Positions 1 to 7,637 of a DNA stretch of 64,000 bases are shown in pieces. Position 1 is the first letter of the stretch. The number at the start of each line of letters is the position of its first letter. The notes under the pieces were generated by a model that saw only the letters and a program-made list of their open reading frames with translations, searched no databases and was not told the DNA's origin. The position numbers were made by a program, and so were the translations under genes. This stretch comes from Paraburkholderia phenazinium (GTDB taxonomy: Bacteria > Pseudomonadota > Gammaproteobacteria > Burkholderiales > Burkholderiaceae). Location of the stretch: positions 778,437-842,436 of the forward strand of contig NZ_FNCJ01000001.1 in assembly GCF_900100735.1 (NCBI RefSeq). Direction: 5' to 3'.

Positions 1-2
1 GG

Positions 3-992
3 TTGGTCGCCATCTACCTTTCGTTGACGTTCCGCAGCCGTCCGCTGACCGGGGCGATCGTGATAGCGATGGGCTTGACGGCGGCATTCAATGTCGGATG
101 GTACCTGGTCAGCACCGGCCGTGCTTTGGCGAGCATCCGGATCGAGGTCGTTGGCTTCGTCCTGTCCTTCTTGCTGATCGTCGGCTTCGTGCATCACTCG
201 TCCGATGTCAAGCGCGTATTTCCGTTGTTGCTGGCGTCGTCCGGCATCCAGCTCGCGATGGCCTACTGGCTGATCCGCAGCGAGTTCCGCGGCATCCTTG
301 GACGCCTGCAGGACGCGGTGGATCTGATTCGCAGATCGACGACCATTTTCATCTACGGCGGCACGTCGGTGTTGCTGGCGGGGGCGTCCACCTACCTGTT
401 GTCAACGATGGCGGGTCCAGCCGAGGTCAGCTCGTTTGGGGTTGCTGAGCGATTGATTGCGGCGGGCTTGAGCCTGATGTCGCCGGCCGCGCAGATCCTC
501 GTGCCGAAAGTGACCTACATGATCGGCAGGGAGACATTCCGGGCGAATCGCCTGACGCGACGGATCTTCGTGTTGTTCTTTTCAGGCGCGGCAATGAGCG
601 TGCTAGCGACCGTTTCGCTGTCGGGATGGCTCATTCCGCTAGTGTTCGGGGTTGGCTTCGAGCATAGCGTCGCGGTGTTGAATCTGATGGTATTCGTGCT
701 GCCCGTCAGTGTTTGTACACAGGTGCTCGGCATGTATTTCCTGGTTCCGCGCAAGCTCGAACGCCTGCTTGCGCGGGCCGGGGTGCTGAGCGCGATCGTG
801 AATCTCGCTTGCGCGGTCCCGCTCGCGAGCCATTGGGGGGCGCTCGGCATGGCGAGCGCGCGCCTGATTGGGGAACTGACCATGCTCGCCGTGCTGGTCG
901 CCGGCATGTGGCGCGCGCAGTTGCTGGCGGAACTATTCGATATCGGCGGCAAGCTGGCCATGCCTGCCAACGACAACACCATTCCTTCCTGA
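3..992 (+). CDS. Polysaccharide flippase-like membrane protein (5'-truncated by window edge)
   Basis: The reading frame is open from the first bases, so the true start lies upstream; 329 residues are visible. It consists of repeated hydrophobic segments separated by short basic loops, as in the MOP superfamily Wzx/oligosaccharide flippases, and the usual family length of 400-500 residues means roughly a third is missing. Typical family stretches are visible, such as a serine/glycine-rich segment (SSFGVAERLIAAG, near residue 145) and an AQILVPKVTYM segment just after. The likely role is moving lipid-linked repeat units of an exopolysaccharide across the inner membrane. Three glycan-assembly genes follow within a few bases, which supports this. 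Exact substrate unknown. Confidence 0.75.
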   Translation: MVAIYLSLTFRSRPLTGAIVIAMGLTAAFNVGWYLVSTGRALASIRIEVVGFVLSFLLIVGFVHHSSDVKRVFPLLLASSGIQLAMAYWLIRSEFRGILGRLQDAVDLIRRSTTIFIYGGTSVLLAGASTYLLSTMAGPAEVSSFGVAERLIAAGLSLMSPAAQILVPKVTYMIGRETFRANRLTRRIFVLFFSGAAMSVLATVSLSGWLIPLVFGVGFEHSVAVLNLMVFVLPVSVCTQVLGMYFLVPRKLERLLARAGVLSAIVNLACAVPLASHWGALGMASARLIGELTMLAVLVAGMWRAQLLAELFDIGGKLAMPANDNTIPS

Positions 993-1001
993 CGGGGATT
1001 T

Positions 1002-1931
1002 ATGACGACCTGTGACTTTCACGCTCCCGTTATTCAACCGATCGATCGGTCGATCGGCGTCGCGCCGCGCATTTGCGTCGGCATCGCGACACGCGGCCGG
1101 CCGGCCGAGGTGGCGACGATCGTCGCGTGCCTGCGCGCCCAGGCGCTGCAGCCCGCCTCGATCGTCGTTGCCTGCACCGGTCCCGACGACATTGGCACCG
1201 TGCAAGAGGCCAACGACCTGCGCATCGTATTCGTCAAACCGGGTCTGACGCGTCAGCGCAATGCGATTCTCGACTCGATGCCGGCGGACACCGACTATGT
1301 TGTGTTCTTCGACGACGATTTCGTGCCGCACCCGGACTGGCTGCGCGAGGCTGCCGACGCGTTCCTGGCCGATCCAGCGCTCGCCTGCATCACAGGTCAT
1401 GTTGTCGCGGACGGCATTCTCGGCCCCGGCCTCTCGGTCGACGATGCGCGGCGTGCGCTGGCCACCGTGCAGCCGGACCGGCACGGCTGGGTCTCCGATG
1501 GCTACAGTCCTTACGGCTGCAACATGGCGTTTCGCGCGTCGGCGGTTGCGACGTTGCGCTTCGATGAACGACTCGTGCTGTATGGCTGGCTCGAGGATCG
1601 TGACTTCGGTGCACGTGTCGCGCAGACCCGAGGCCGGCTCGTGAAGTTGGGCAGGGCGCTTGGTGTGCATCTGGGCGTGAAGCGAGGACGCATGCCAGGC
1701 CGCCGTCTCGGCTACTCGCAAGTGATGAATCCCCTCTACATGATGCACAAGGGCACGATGTCGCGCGGCGAAGCATGTCTGCAGATCGTGCGCAACGTCG
1801 CCGCGAACGTCTCAAAGTCGATCGCCCCGGAGACGTACATCGACAGGCGCGGCCGGCTCGCCGGCAATCTGATCGCGTTCGGCGACGTGCTGCGCGGGCG
1901 CCGCACACCGGAACGCGCGGAGCGCCTGTGA
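1002..1931 (+). CDS. Glycosyltransferase family 2
   Basis: This 309-residue protein has the GT-A fold signature of family 2 transferases. An N-terminal beta strand (ICVGIATRGRP, about residues 25-35) opens the nucleotide-binding domain. A DDD metal-binding motif (VVFFDDDFVPHPDWL, about residue 100) coordinates the sugar nucleotide, and the conserved GCNMAFR segment (about residue 170) precedes a LEDRDFG acceptor/catalytic motif. It should add one sugar to a lipid-linked intermediate at the cytoplasmic face of the inner membrane. It starts 9 bases after the flippase gene and its stop overlaps the next start (GTGA), so it is translationally coupled within the polysaccharide operon. Donor and acceptor cannot be told from sequence. 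Confidence 0.85.
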   Translation: MTTCDFHAPVIQPIDRSIGVAPRICVGIATRGRPAEVATIVACLRAQALQPASIVVACTGPDDIGTVQEANDLRIVFVKPGLTRQRNAILDSMPADTDYVVFFDDDFVPHPDWLREAADAFLADPALACITGHVVADGILGPGLSVDDARRALATVQPDRHGWVSDGYSPYGCNMAFRASAVATLRFDERLVLYGWLEDRDFGARVAQTRGRLVKLGRALGVHLGVKRGRMPGRRLGYSQVMNPLYMMHKGTMSRGEACLQIVRNVAANVSKSIAPETYIDRRGRLAGNLIAFGDVLRGRRTPERAERL

Positions 1932-3229
1932 ACCACGCTTACTTACCTCATCCGCCATCATGGGCGCGCGAGTCGCATGCGCCAAGCGTCGCGCTCGTCA
2001 ACGTCAAGTACAGCCCGAATCTCGGCGACGGCCTGCTATCGGAATGCCTCGAGGCGGAACTGCTCAGCGTGTTGCCGGAGATCGAGATTCACGTGATCGA
2101 CCTCGCCGGCCGCACCCGGTATGACCCGGGCACGCGCTCGCGCAAGCCGGTGCTGACGCTGATGCATCACAGCCCACGCGTCGTGCGCCACGCGATCGCG
2201 CAATCGCTGCTTGGCTCCAAACTGCGAATCCACCTGCGTCCGCACTGGCGCGCAGCCTTGCACGGCATCGACGCGGTGATCGTTGGCGGCGGCAATCTAC
2301 TGAGCGATGCGGATCTGAATTTCCCGCTCAAGCTCGATGCGGTGATGGCAGAGGTGCGCAGCCTGGGGCTGCCGACCGCGGTATTTGGCGTCGGCGTGTC
2401 CGACAACTGGACGCCGCGTGGCGAAGCGCTATTCCGGCGTGCGTTTGGCGGGCCGGGGTTATTCCATGCGTCGGTGCGCGAGTCGCGCTCGGCCGGGATC
2501 TGGCAGCAGCGCTTGAGTCCCGCCGGGATTCGCCCGGCGCAGGTCGTGCATGACCCTGGCCATTTGGTGTCGCTGCATGTTGCGCGCAGTCGCGCGCCGG
2601 ACGGGATGGGTGCATACGTTGGCCTCGGCCTCACGCATCCGATCGCACTCAAGTATCACGGCGGAACCAGGCATGTGTCCGCCGCCGCGCAGGCGAGATG
2701 GTACAGCGCGCTCGTGCGGGCCGGTTGCGTGCGCGGCTGGCGCTTCGTCGTATTTGCGAACGGCAGCCCGGAGGACGAAGCCTACCTTAGCGAACTGCGA
2801 CCCGCGCTTGCCGCGGCGGGTGGGCCCGGGCAAGTCACGTTCGCGCCGCGTGCTGCGACGCCAGCGGATCTCGCGCGGCTCATCTCCTCATTCGACCTGC
2901 TGATGGCCCATCGGCTGCACGCGAACATCACGGCGTTCTCGTATGGGATCCCGCAAATCGGTTTCGCCTGGGACGTGAAACTCGAGACGTTTCTTGCCCA
3001 GGTCGGGCGGCGGCATTGTCTCTGCCGGGTGGGCGCCGACCAGGTCGAATCCGTCATCGATCTGGCTGTCCGGCAACTCGGCGAAGGTGTCGATGCGCGG
3101 ATGCGTCGCACCGTGCTCGACGAAGCCCGTGCGCACGTTGCCGATCTAGCCACCGCACTGACGACGGCGGTATCGGCTTCGCAGCGCGCGGCCGATGCCG
3201 CGCCGGTCGCGGTGGAGGCCCGCTCATGA
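1928..3229 (+). CDS. Polysaccharide pyruvyl transferase family protein
   Basis: I chose the GTG at 1928 because it overlaps the previous stop and directly precedes the conserved N-terminus; a longer frame exists from 1775 but lies inside the GT2 gene. The 433-residue product has the family pattern: an N-terminal NVKYSPNLGDGLLSE strand-loop, a VIVGGGNLLSDADLNF segment (about residue 118), GVGVSDNW, and a late DLLMAHRLHANITAFSYGIPQIG motif that is characteristic of PF04230. Family members transfer pyruvate from PEP to a sugar hydroxyl, making pyruvate ketals, or act in related steps. The gene ends in an ATGA overlap with the following glycosyltransferase. The exact acceptor is unknown. Confidence 0.8.
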   Translation: MNHAYLPHPPSWARESHAPSVALVNVKYSPNLGDGLLSECLEAELLSVLPEIEIHVIDLAGRTRYDPGTRSRKPVLTLMHHSPRVVRHAIAQSLLGSKLRIHLRPHWRAALHGIDAVIVGGGNLLSDADLNFPLKLDAVMAEVRSLGLPTAVFGVGVSDNWTPRGEALFRRAFGGPGLFHASVRESRSAGIWQQRLSPAGIRPAQVVHDPGHLVSLHVARSRAPDGMGAYVGLGLTHPIALKYHGGTRHVSAAAQARWYSALVRAGCVRGWRFVVFANGSPEDEAYLSELRPALAAAGGPGQVTFAPRAATPADLARLISSFDLLMAHRLHANITAFSYGIPQIGFAWDVKLETFLAQVGRRHCLCRVGADQVESVIDLAVRQLGEGVDARMRRTVLDEARAHVADLATALTTAVSASQRAADAAPVAVEARS

Positions 3230-4488
3230 CGGGGGCGCTGCCAGACCGGCTCGTCATCGTCAACGACGTGTCGATTGCGCATGGTGGGGCGACGGCGCTC
3301 GCTTTGCTCGAGGCGCGCCTGATGCGTGAACGTGGCGTCGCAGTAACGTATGCCACGGGCGACGACGCCATCAACCCCGAGTTCGAGACACGCGGCATCG
3401 AGACCGTCGGGCTCGGGCGAGCGCCGCTCTTGCAGGCCGGACCGGCCGCCATGCTTAGCGGCGTGTACAACCCGGACACAGTCAGGATGCTCGAAGCCTG
3501 GATCTCGCGCCACGACACGTCGGGCACCATCTACCATGTGCATGGCTGGAGTCAGATTCTGTCGCCTTCGCTGTTCACGGCGTTAGGCCGCGTGCGCGAG
3601 CGGACGGTGATCACCGCGCACGATTTTTTCCTCGTCTGCCCGAATGGGGGCTTTGCCGACTATCGCGCGGGTACGGTATGCTCGCGCGTGCCGCTCGGCG
3701 TCGCGTGCGTGACGCGGGACTGCGACAAGCGGCACTACGTACACAAGGTATGGCGTACGGTGCGTCAGGCCGTGCAGGCGCATACGCTTCGCTTCGATCC
3801 GGCCTTCCCGCGCGTGCTGATGATCCATCCGGCCATGCGTGAACCGCTCGAGCGCGGCGGCATTCCCGCGGCCTGCCTGCAGACTGTGCCGAATCCAGTC
3901 ACGCCTTGGAGCGACACGCGCATCGCCGCGGAACACAACAACGAATTCGTCTTCGTCGGACGGCTCGACCCGGAGAAGGGCCCCGACCTTGCCGCGGCCG
4001 CCGCGCGGCGTGCCGGTGTGCGGCTGGTGATCATCGGCGACGGGCCGATGATGCCGGCGCTGCGTGCGGCTCACCCCGATGTCACATTCTGCGGCAGGCT
4101 CGCGCCGGAGGAGGTCGCGCGGCGTGTGCGCTCCGCGCGGGCACTGTTGATGCCGTCGCGTTATCCCGAACCATACGGGCTGGTTGCGGCGGAAGCGATG
4201 TGGAGCGGGCTGCCGGTGATTGCTTCGCAATCGGCGCTGCTGGCGACGGATATCGTCGGCTACGGGGCGGGGATGGTATGCGACCCAGCCGACGAAGCGG
4301 CGTTTGCCGAGGCGATTGCCCGCATCGCGGGGGACGACGACGCGACGCAAAAGATGAGCATCGCAGGACATACCGCGACGCGCCATTTGGGGTTGTCGCC
4401 GGATGCGTGGGCCGAGCGGCTGCTCGCGGTCTTTGCCGATTGCGGACAAACGAATAGTGGCTGCGTAAGGGCCTTTAGAAGTGCATAG
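3226..4488 (+). CDS. Glycosyltransferase family 4 (GT-B)
   Basis: Starts at the ATG overlapping the previous stop; 420 residues. The N-terminal half shows an ANHGGA-like glycine motif (AHGGATALALLE) and an ITAHDFFLVCPNGGF segment. The C-terminal half has the GT4 donor-binding signature: FVFVGRLDPEKGPDLAAAAA (about residue 243) followed by LVIIGDGPMMPALR and the E-x7-E region in PSRYPEPYGLVAAEAMWSGLPVIAS. It is probably a retaining enzyme using a nucleotide sugar for exopolysaccharide assembly. A cysteine-rich stretch (TVCSRVPLGVACVTRDC) in the N-terminal domain is seen in a subset of GT4 enzymes. Last glycosyltransferase of the visible operon. Confidence 0.88.
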   Translation: MTGALPDRLVIVNDVSIAHGGATALALLEARLMRERGVAVTYATGDDAINPEFETRGIETVGLGRAPLLQAGPAAMLSGVYNPDTVRMLEAWISRHDTSGTIYHVHGWSQILSPSLFTALGRVRERTVITAHDFFLVCPNGGFADYRAGTVCSRVPLGVACVTRDCDKRHYVHKVWRTVRQAVQAHTLRFDPAFPRVLMIHPAMREPLERGGIPAACLQTVPNPVTPWSDTRIAAEHNNEFVFVGRLDPEKGPDLAAAAARRAGVRLVIIGDGPMMPALRAAHPDVTFCGRLAPEEVARRVRSARALLMPSRYPEPYGLVAAEAMWSGLPVIASQSALLATDIVGYGAGMVCDPADEAAFAEAIARIAGDDDATQKMSIAGHTATRHLGLSPDAWAERLLAVFADCGQTNSGCVRAFRSA

Positions 4489-4502
4489 GAATGGGGTGTG
4501 GC

Positions 4503-5780
4503 ATGCGTAAGTTTGTACTTGTCCTGTGCGTCTTTTCGAGCGTCGCCGGGATTTGCCTTGGATCACCCGCCGCCGCGGATCAAACCATGAGTGCCGATCG
4601 ATTTGTGGACAGCATCGCGGTCAACACGCACCTCAATTACACGGATGGCGCCTATGCCAAATTGAAGAACGTGAGGGATGATCTGGTCTGGCTCGGTGTG
4701 CGCCACGTTCGGGATGCTACGCCCGGAGGATCCGCGCCAATCTCCTCATATGCTTACCTGGCAGATTCCGGCATCAAGTTTGATTTTGTGGTTCGGGACG
4801 AGGTTGCTCATGCGCTCGCGCAGATCAAGGTGGCCGAGGCAGCGTCGCGGGGGAGCGTCGAGGCCGTCGAGGGATTTAACGAAATCAACAACTGGCCGAT
4901 CGCTTATGACGGTCTCAAGGGGGACGCGGCGGGCCTGGCGGCGCAGCAGGCAATCTACGCGTTTGTGCACGGCAATGCCTCTCTGGCCACTATCCCCGTC
5001 TACGATCTTACCGGGTACGAAGTCTTGCCAGTCACCACCCGCGCCGGCTCTGCTGACTACGCTAACCAGCATGTGTATCCACAGAATGGGGAACAGCCCG
5101 GCTATACCGCAAATGGTGACGCGTGGATAGAGAGGGGGATCAAGGGTGTGGAGAAGTTTGGTCTTCCGGTGGTCATCACCGAGTTTGGCTATTTCAGCTT
5201 GCCACAGAGCGGCTGGTACCTGATCGGCGTTGATGAGGAAAGCCAGGCAAAGGGCATCCTGAACGGCTTGTTTGATAGTGCCATTTCCGGTGTATCCAGA
5301 ATGTACCTCTACGAGCTTCTGGATGAAAAGGCGGATCCGCGCGGGGGCAACGCTGGCATGCACTACGGTTTGTTCGCCTTCGATAATCGGGCGAAGCCGG
5401 CCGCAACCGCGCTGCACAATCTTATTTCGATACTCAAAGCAAACGGCAACAGCGCTTCAAACCGGATCGAAAGGGACGGGTGGCGTTATACGTTATCGGA
5501 CCTGCCGCCCTCTGGCAGACATGTGCTCTTGCGTAAGGCCGACGGAACCTTTGAAATCGCCTTGTGGAACGAAGTGGCGTTTTGGGACCGGGCTAGCGGA
5601 AAGCCAATGAATTCGCCTCCCGCAACGGTCCTGGTCGATCTGGGCAGCAAGGCTGCGTGCATCAACCTCTACGATCCGATGCTCGGCCCCGCTCCGATTG
5701 AAATACAGCGCAACGTGCAACAGATAAGGGTCGACGTTCCCGATCACCCCGTTTTGCTGGAAGTGGCGTTCCCGAATTAG
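4503..5780 (+). CDS. Secreted glycoside hydrolase-like TIM-barrel protein
   Basis: I prefer the ATG at 4503 because a GGGGTG ribosome site lies 5-10 bases before it and a clean signal peptide follows (hydrophobic core VLVLCVFSSVAGICLG, cleavage near AAA-DQ); an in-frame ATG at 4491 adds four residues. The mature protein of about 400 residues looks like a clan GH-A barrel. A putative acid/base glutamate sits in GFNEINNW and a putative nucleophile in VITEFGYF, about 100 residues apart, followed by MYLYELLDE and a small C-terminal beta domain. It probably trims or releases the exopolysaccharide made by the upstream genes. Its base composition is visibly less GC-rich than the transferases, suggesting a different origin. 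Substrate unknown. Confidence 0.65.
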   Translation: MRKFVLVLCVFSSVAGICLGSPAAADQTMSADRFVDSIAVNTHLNYTDGAYAKLKNVRDDLVWLGVRHVRDATPGGSAPISSYAYLADSGIKFDFVVRDEVAHALAQIKVAEAASRGSVEAVEGFNEINNWPIAYDGLKGDAAGLAAQQAIYAFVHGNASLATIPVYDLTGYEVLPVTTRAGSADYANQHVYPQNGEQPGYTANGDAWIERGIKGVEKFGLPVVITEFGYFSLPQSGWYLIGVDEESQAKGILNGLFDSAISGVSRMYLYELLDEKADPRGGNAGMHYGLFAFDNRAKPAATALHNLISILKANGNSASNRIERDGWRYTLSDLPPSGRHVLLRKADGTFEIALWNEVAFWDRASGKPMNSPPATVLVDLGSKAACINLYDPMLGPAPIEIQRNVQQIRVDVPDHPVLLEVAFPN

Positions 5781-5842
5781 CCGTCAGGTACACGGATGGT
5801 GCCGATCTGGCATCGACTGCGATTCCCTTCAGAAAATGAAAA

Positions 5843-5871
5843 CGGCCCGATCGGCGTAAACCAATCGGGCC
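5843..5871 (-). terminator. Intrinsic terminator of the GntP permease gene
   Basis: An 8-bp perfect stem (GGCCCGAT at 5844-5851 and ATCGGGCC at 5864-5871, loop 12) is followed on the minus strand by a T-rich run (CGTTTTCATTTTC). It lies 54 bases after the permease stop and would also separate it from the convergent glycoside hydrolase gene. Confidence 0.7.
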
Positions 5872-5924
5872 ACTACGGTCAGGCTGACCATCAACGGGGC
5901 TCAGGAGTCAGCCCCAGCGTCCAC

Positions 5925-7325
5925 TCAAACCAGCCCAGTCGTGTAATACACCGCGATCACAAAGAACACCGCCAGCGTTTTGATGATCGTTACCGCGAAG
6001 ATGTCGCGATACGACTCGCGGTGCGTCAGCCCCGTCACGGCCAGCAGTGTAATCACCGCGCCGTTGTGCGGCAGCGTATCCATCCCGCCGCTTGCCATTG
6101 CTACCACCCGGTGCAGCACTTCCATCGGGATATGTGCTGCGGTAGCCGCCTTGATGAACGTATCCGACATGGCAGCGAGTGCGATACTCATGCCGCCCGA
6201 TGCCGAACCGGTAATCCCCGCGAGCGAGCTGACCGACACGGCAGCGTTGACAAGCGGATTCGGAATGCTCTTGAGCGCGTCGCTTACCACCAGAAACCCC
6301 GGCAGCGCGGCGATCACGCCGCCAAAGCCATATTCCGACGCAGTATTGAGCGACGCCAGCAGCGCGCCCGAAACAGCCGCCTTGGTGCCGGTTGCGAAGC
6401 GTTCACGCATGCGGGCAAACGCGGTCAGCATGACCAGCACGATGCCGAGCAGCAATGCGCCTTCCACGGCCCAGATCCCAACCACTGCCTTGATCGAGGT
6501 CGTGACCGGTGCATGAATGCCCGGCAGCACGTCCGGCGCGACCGTGTACGACGCGCCGTACCAGTCGGGGATCAGCTTGGTCAGGGCGAAGTTCGCCACG
6601 CCCACCAGCACCAGCGGCGCCACCGCCAGCAGCGGATGCGGCAGTTGCTTCGACTCGATGCGCTCCGGCTCGTTGACGAGCGACGTGCCGTAGCCTTCGC
6701 CCTTGGCCATCGCGGCGCGGCGGCGCCATTCCAGATAAGTCAGGCCGACGATGATGATGAACACTGAGCCGATCGTGCCGAGCACCGGCGCTGCCCAAGA
6801 CGTGGTCTTGAAGAAGGTGGTCGGGATGATGTTCTGGATTTGCGGCGTGCCCGGCAGCGAATCCATCGTGAAGGAGAACGCGCCCAGCGCGATCGCACCC
6901 GGCATCAGCCGCTTCGGAATATTGCTCTGGCGATACAGTTCGGCCGCGAACGGATACACCGCGAATACGACCACGAACAGCGAGACGCCACCGTAGGTGA
7001 GCAGCGCACAGACCGCGACGATCACCGCATTGGCGCGCGAGCGGCCGATATAGCGGATCGCAGCAGCGACGATCGACTCGGAGAAGCCCGACAGTTCAAT
7101 GACTTTACCGAACACTGCGCCGAGCATGAAGACTGGGAAATAGAGCTTCACGAAGCCGACCATCTTCTCCATAAAGATGCCGGAGAACACGGGCGCCACC
7201 GCCGAGGGGTCGGTCAGCAACACGGCGCCGAGGGCGGCGATCGGCGCGACGAGAATCACGCTGTAGCCGCGATATGCGGCAAACATCAGAAACGCCAGAG
7301 CGGCGAGGACGATTACAAAGGACAT
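5925..7325 (-). CDS. GntP family permease
   Basis: The start at 7325 follows a GGAGA ribosome site; the open frame extends further upstream but without family sequence. The 466-residue product is almost entirely hydrophobic, with about 12 membrane segments, and carries GntP family features: MSFVIVLAALAFLMFAAYRG at the N-terminus, a PGTPQIQNIIPTTFF re-entrant motif around residue 155, and ITGSASGGMSIALAAM near residue 370. The family imports gluconate and related hydroxy acids; a subfamily next to a sigma-54 activator handles 3-hydroxybutyrate. The gene has its own -24/-12 promoter at 7391-7408 and a divergent activator, so it is probably induced by substrate. No metabolic gene is linked here, so the substrate stays open. 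Confidence 0.88.
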   Translation of the reverse strand: MSFVIVLAALAFLMFAAYRGYSVILVAPIAALGAVLLTDPSAVAPVFSGIFMEKMVGFVKLYFPVFMLGAVFGKVIELSGFSESIVAAAIRYIGRSRANAVIVAVCALLTYGGVSLFVVVFAVYPFAAELYRQSNIPKRLMPGAIALGAFSFTMDSLPGTPQIQNIIPTTFFKTTSWAAPVLGTIGSVFIIIVGLTYLEWRRRAAMAKGEGYGTSLVNEPERIESKQLPHPLLAVAPLVLVGVANFALTKLIPDWYGASYTVAPDVLPGIHAPVTTSIKAVVGIWAVEGALLLGIVLVMLTAFARMRERFATGTKAAVSGALLASLNTASEYGFGGVIAALPGFLVVSDALKSIPNPLVNAAVSVSSLAGITGSASGGMSIALAAMSDTFIKAATAAHIPMEVLHRVVAMASGGMDTLPHNGAVITLLAVTGLTHRESYRDIFAVTIIKTLAVFFVIAVYYTTGLV

Positions 7326-7390
7326 TGAGTCTCCAGAACTTGGTTGTTCTACGTGTACGCGCGCCTGATGACGCAGCGACCCGGCCCGCG

Positions 7391-7408
7391 AATGCAGGTT
7401 TCGTGCCA
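7391..7408 (-). promoter_or_regulatory. Sigma-54 (-24/-12) promoter of the GntP permease
   Basis: Reading the minus strand from 7408: TGGCACG, four bases, then CTGCAT. The GG and GC dinucleotides are separated by exactly 10 bases, matching the consensus TGGCACG-N4-TTGCW with one mismatch. The predicted start of transcription is near 7382, giving a leader of about 57 bases to the ATG at 7325. Confidence 0.8.
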
Positions 7409-7561
7409 GATGTGCCCCGCCGGTCTCCTGCCTTGCCTGTCGGGCATGGCGCCGGCGCGCGCTGCGAACGATTGTACAGAATCGTCTCAATTTCGGGATG
7501 CAAGGTGCCGAAGTGACCGTTGCATCTACCAGAAAGCCTTTATTGACAAGGCTTGCTGGCG

Positions 7562-7601
7562 ATCTCCGCATTGAGATAAGCTTGTCTCCAAATAGAGACA
7601 A
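7562..7601. promoter_or_regulatory. Tandem palindromic activator sites (TCTC-N6-GAGA, twice)
   Basis: Two inverted repeats share one design: ATCTC-N6-GAGAT at 7562-7577 and TTGTCTC-N6-GAGACAA at 7582-7601. Their centres are 22 bp apart, two helical turns, and lie about 190-210 bp upstream of the sigma-54 start site. That is a normal position for an enhancer bound by the adjacent activator. They are also 46-70 bp upstream of the activator gene itself, so autoregulation is possible. Confidence 0.6.
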
Positions 7602-7637
7602 AACATACGACAAAAGATACTCTGAGACAGCGACAAG

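Noticed and set aside
933..1748. Minus-strand frame opposite the GT2 gene (271 codons)
   Set aside because: Composition is typical of antisense frames in high-GC coding DNA; the plus strand has a recognisable glycosyltransferase.
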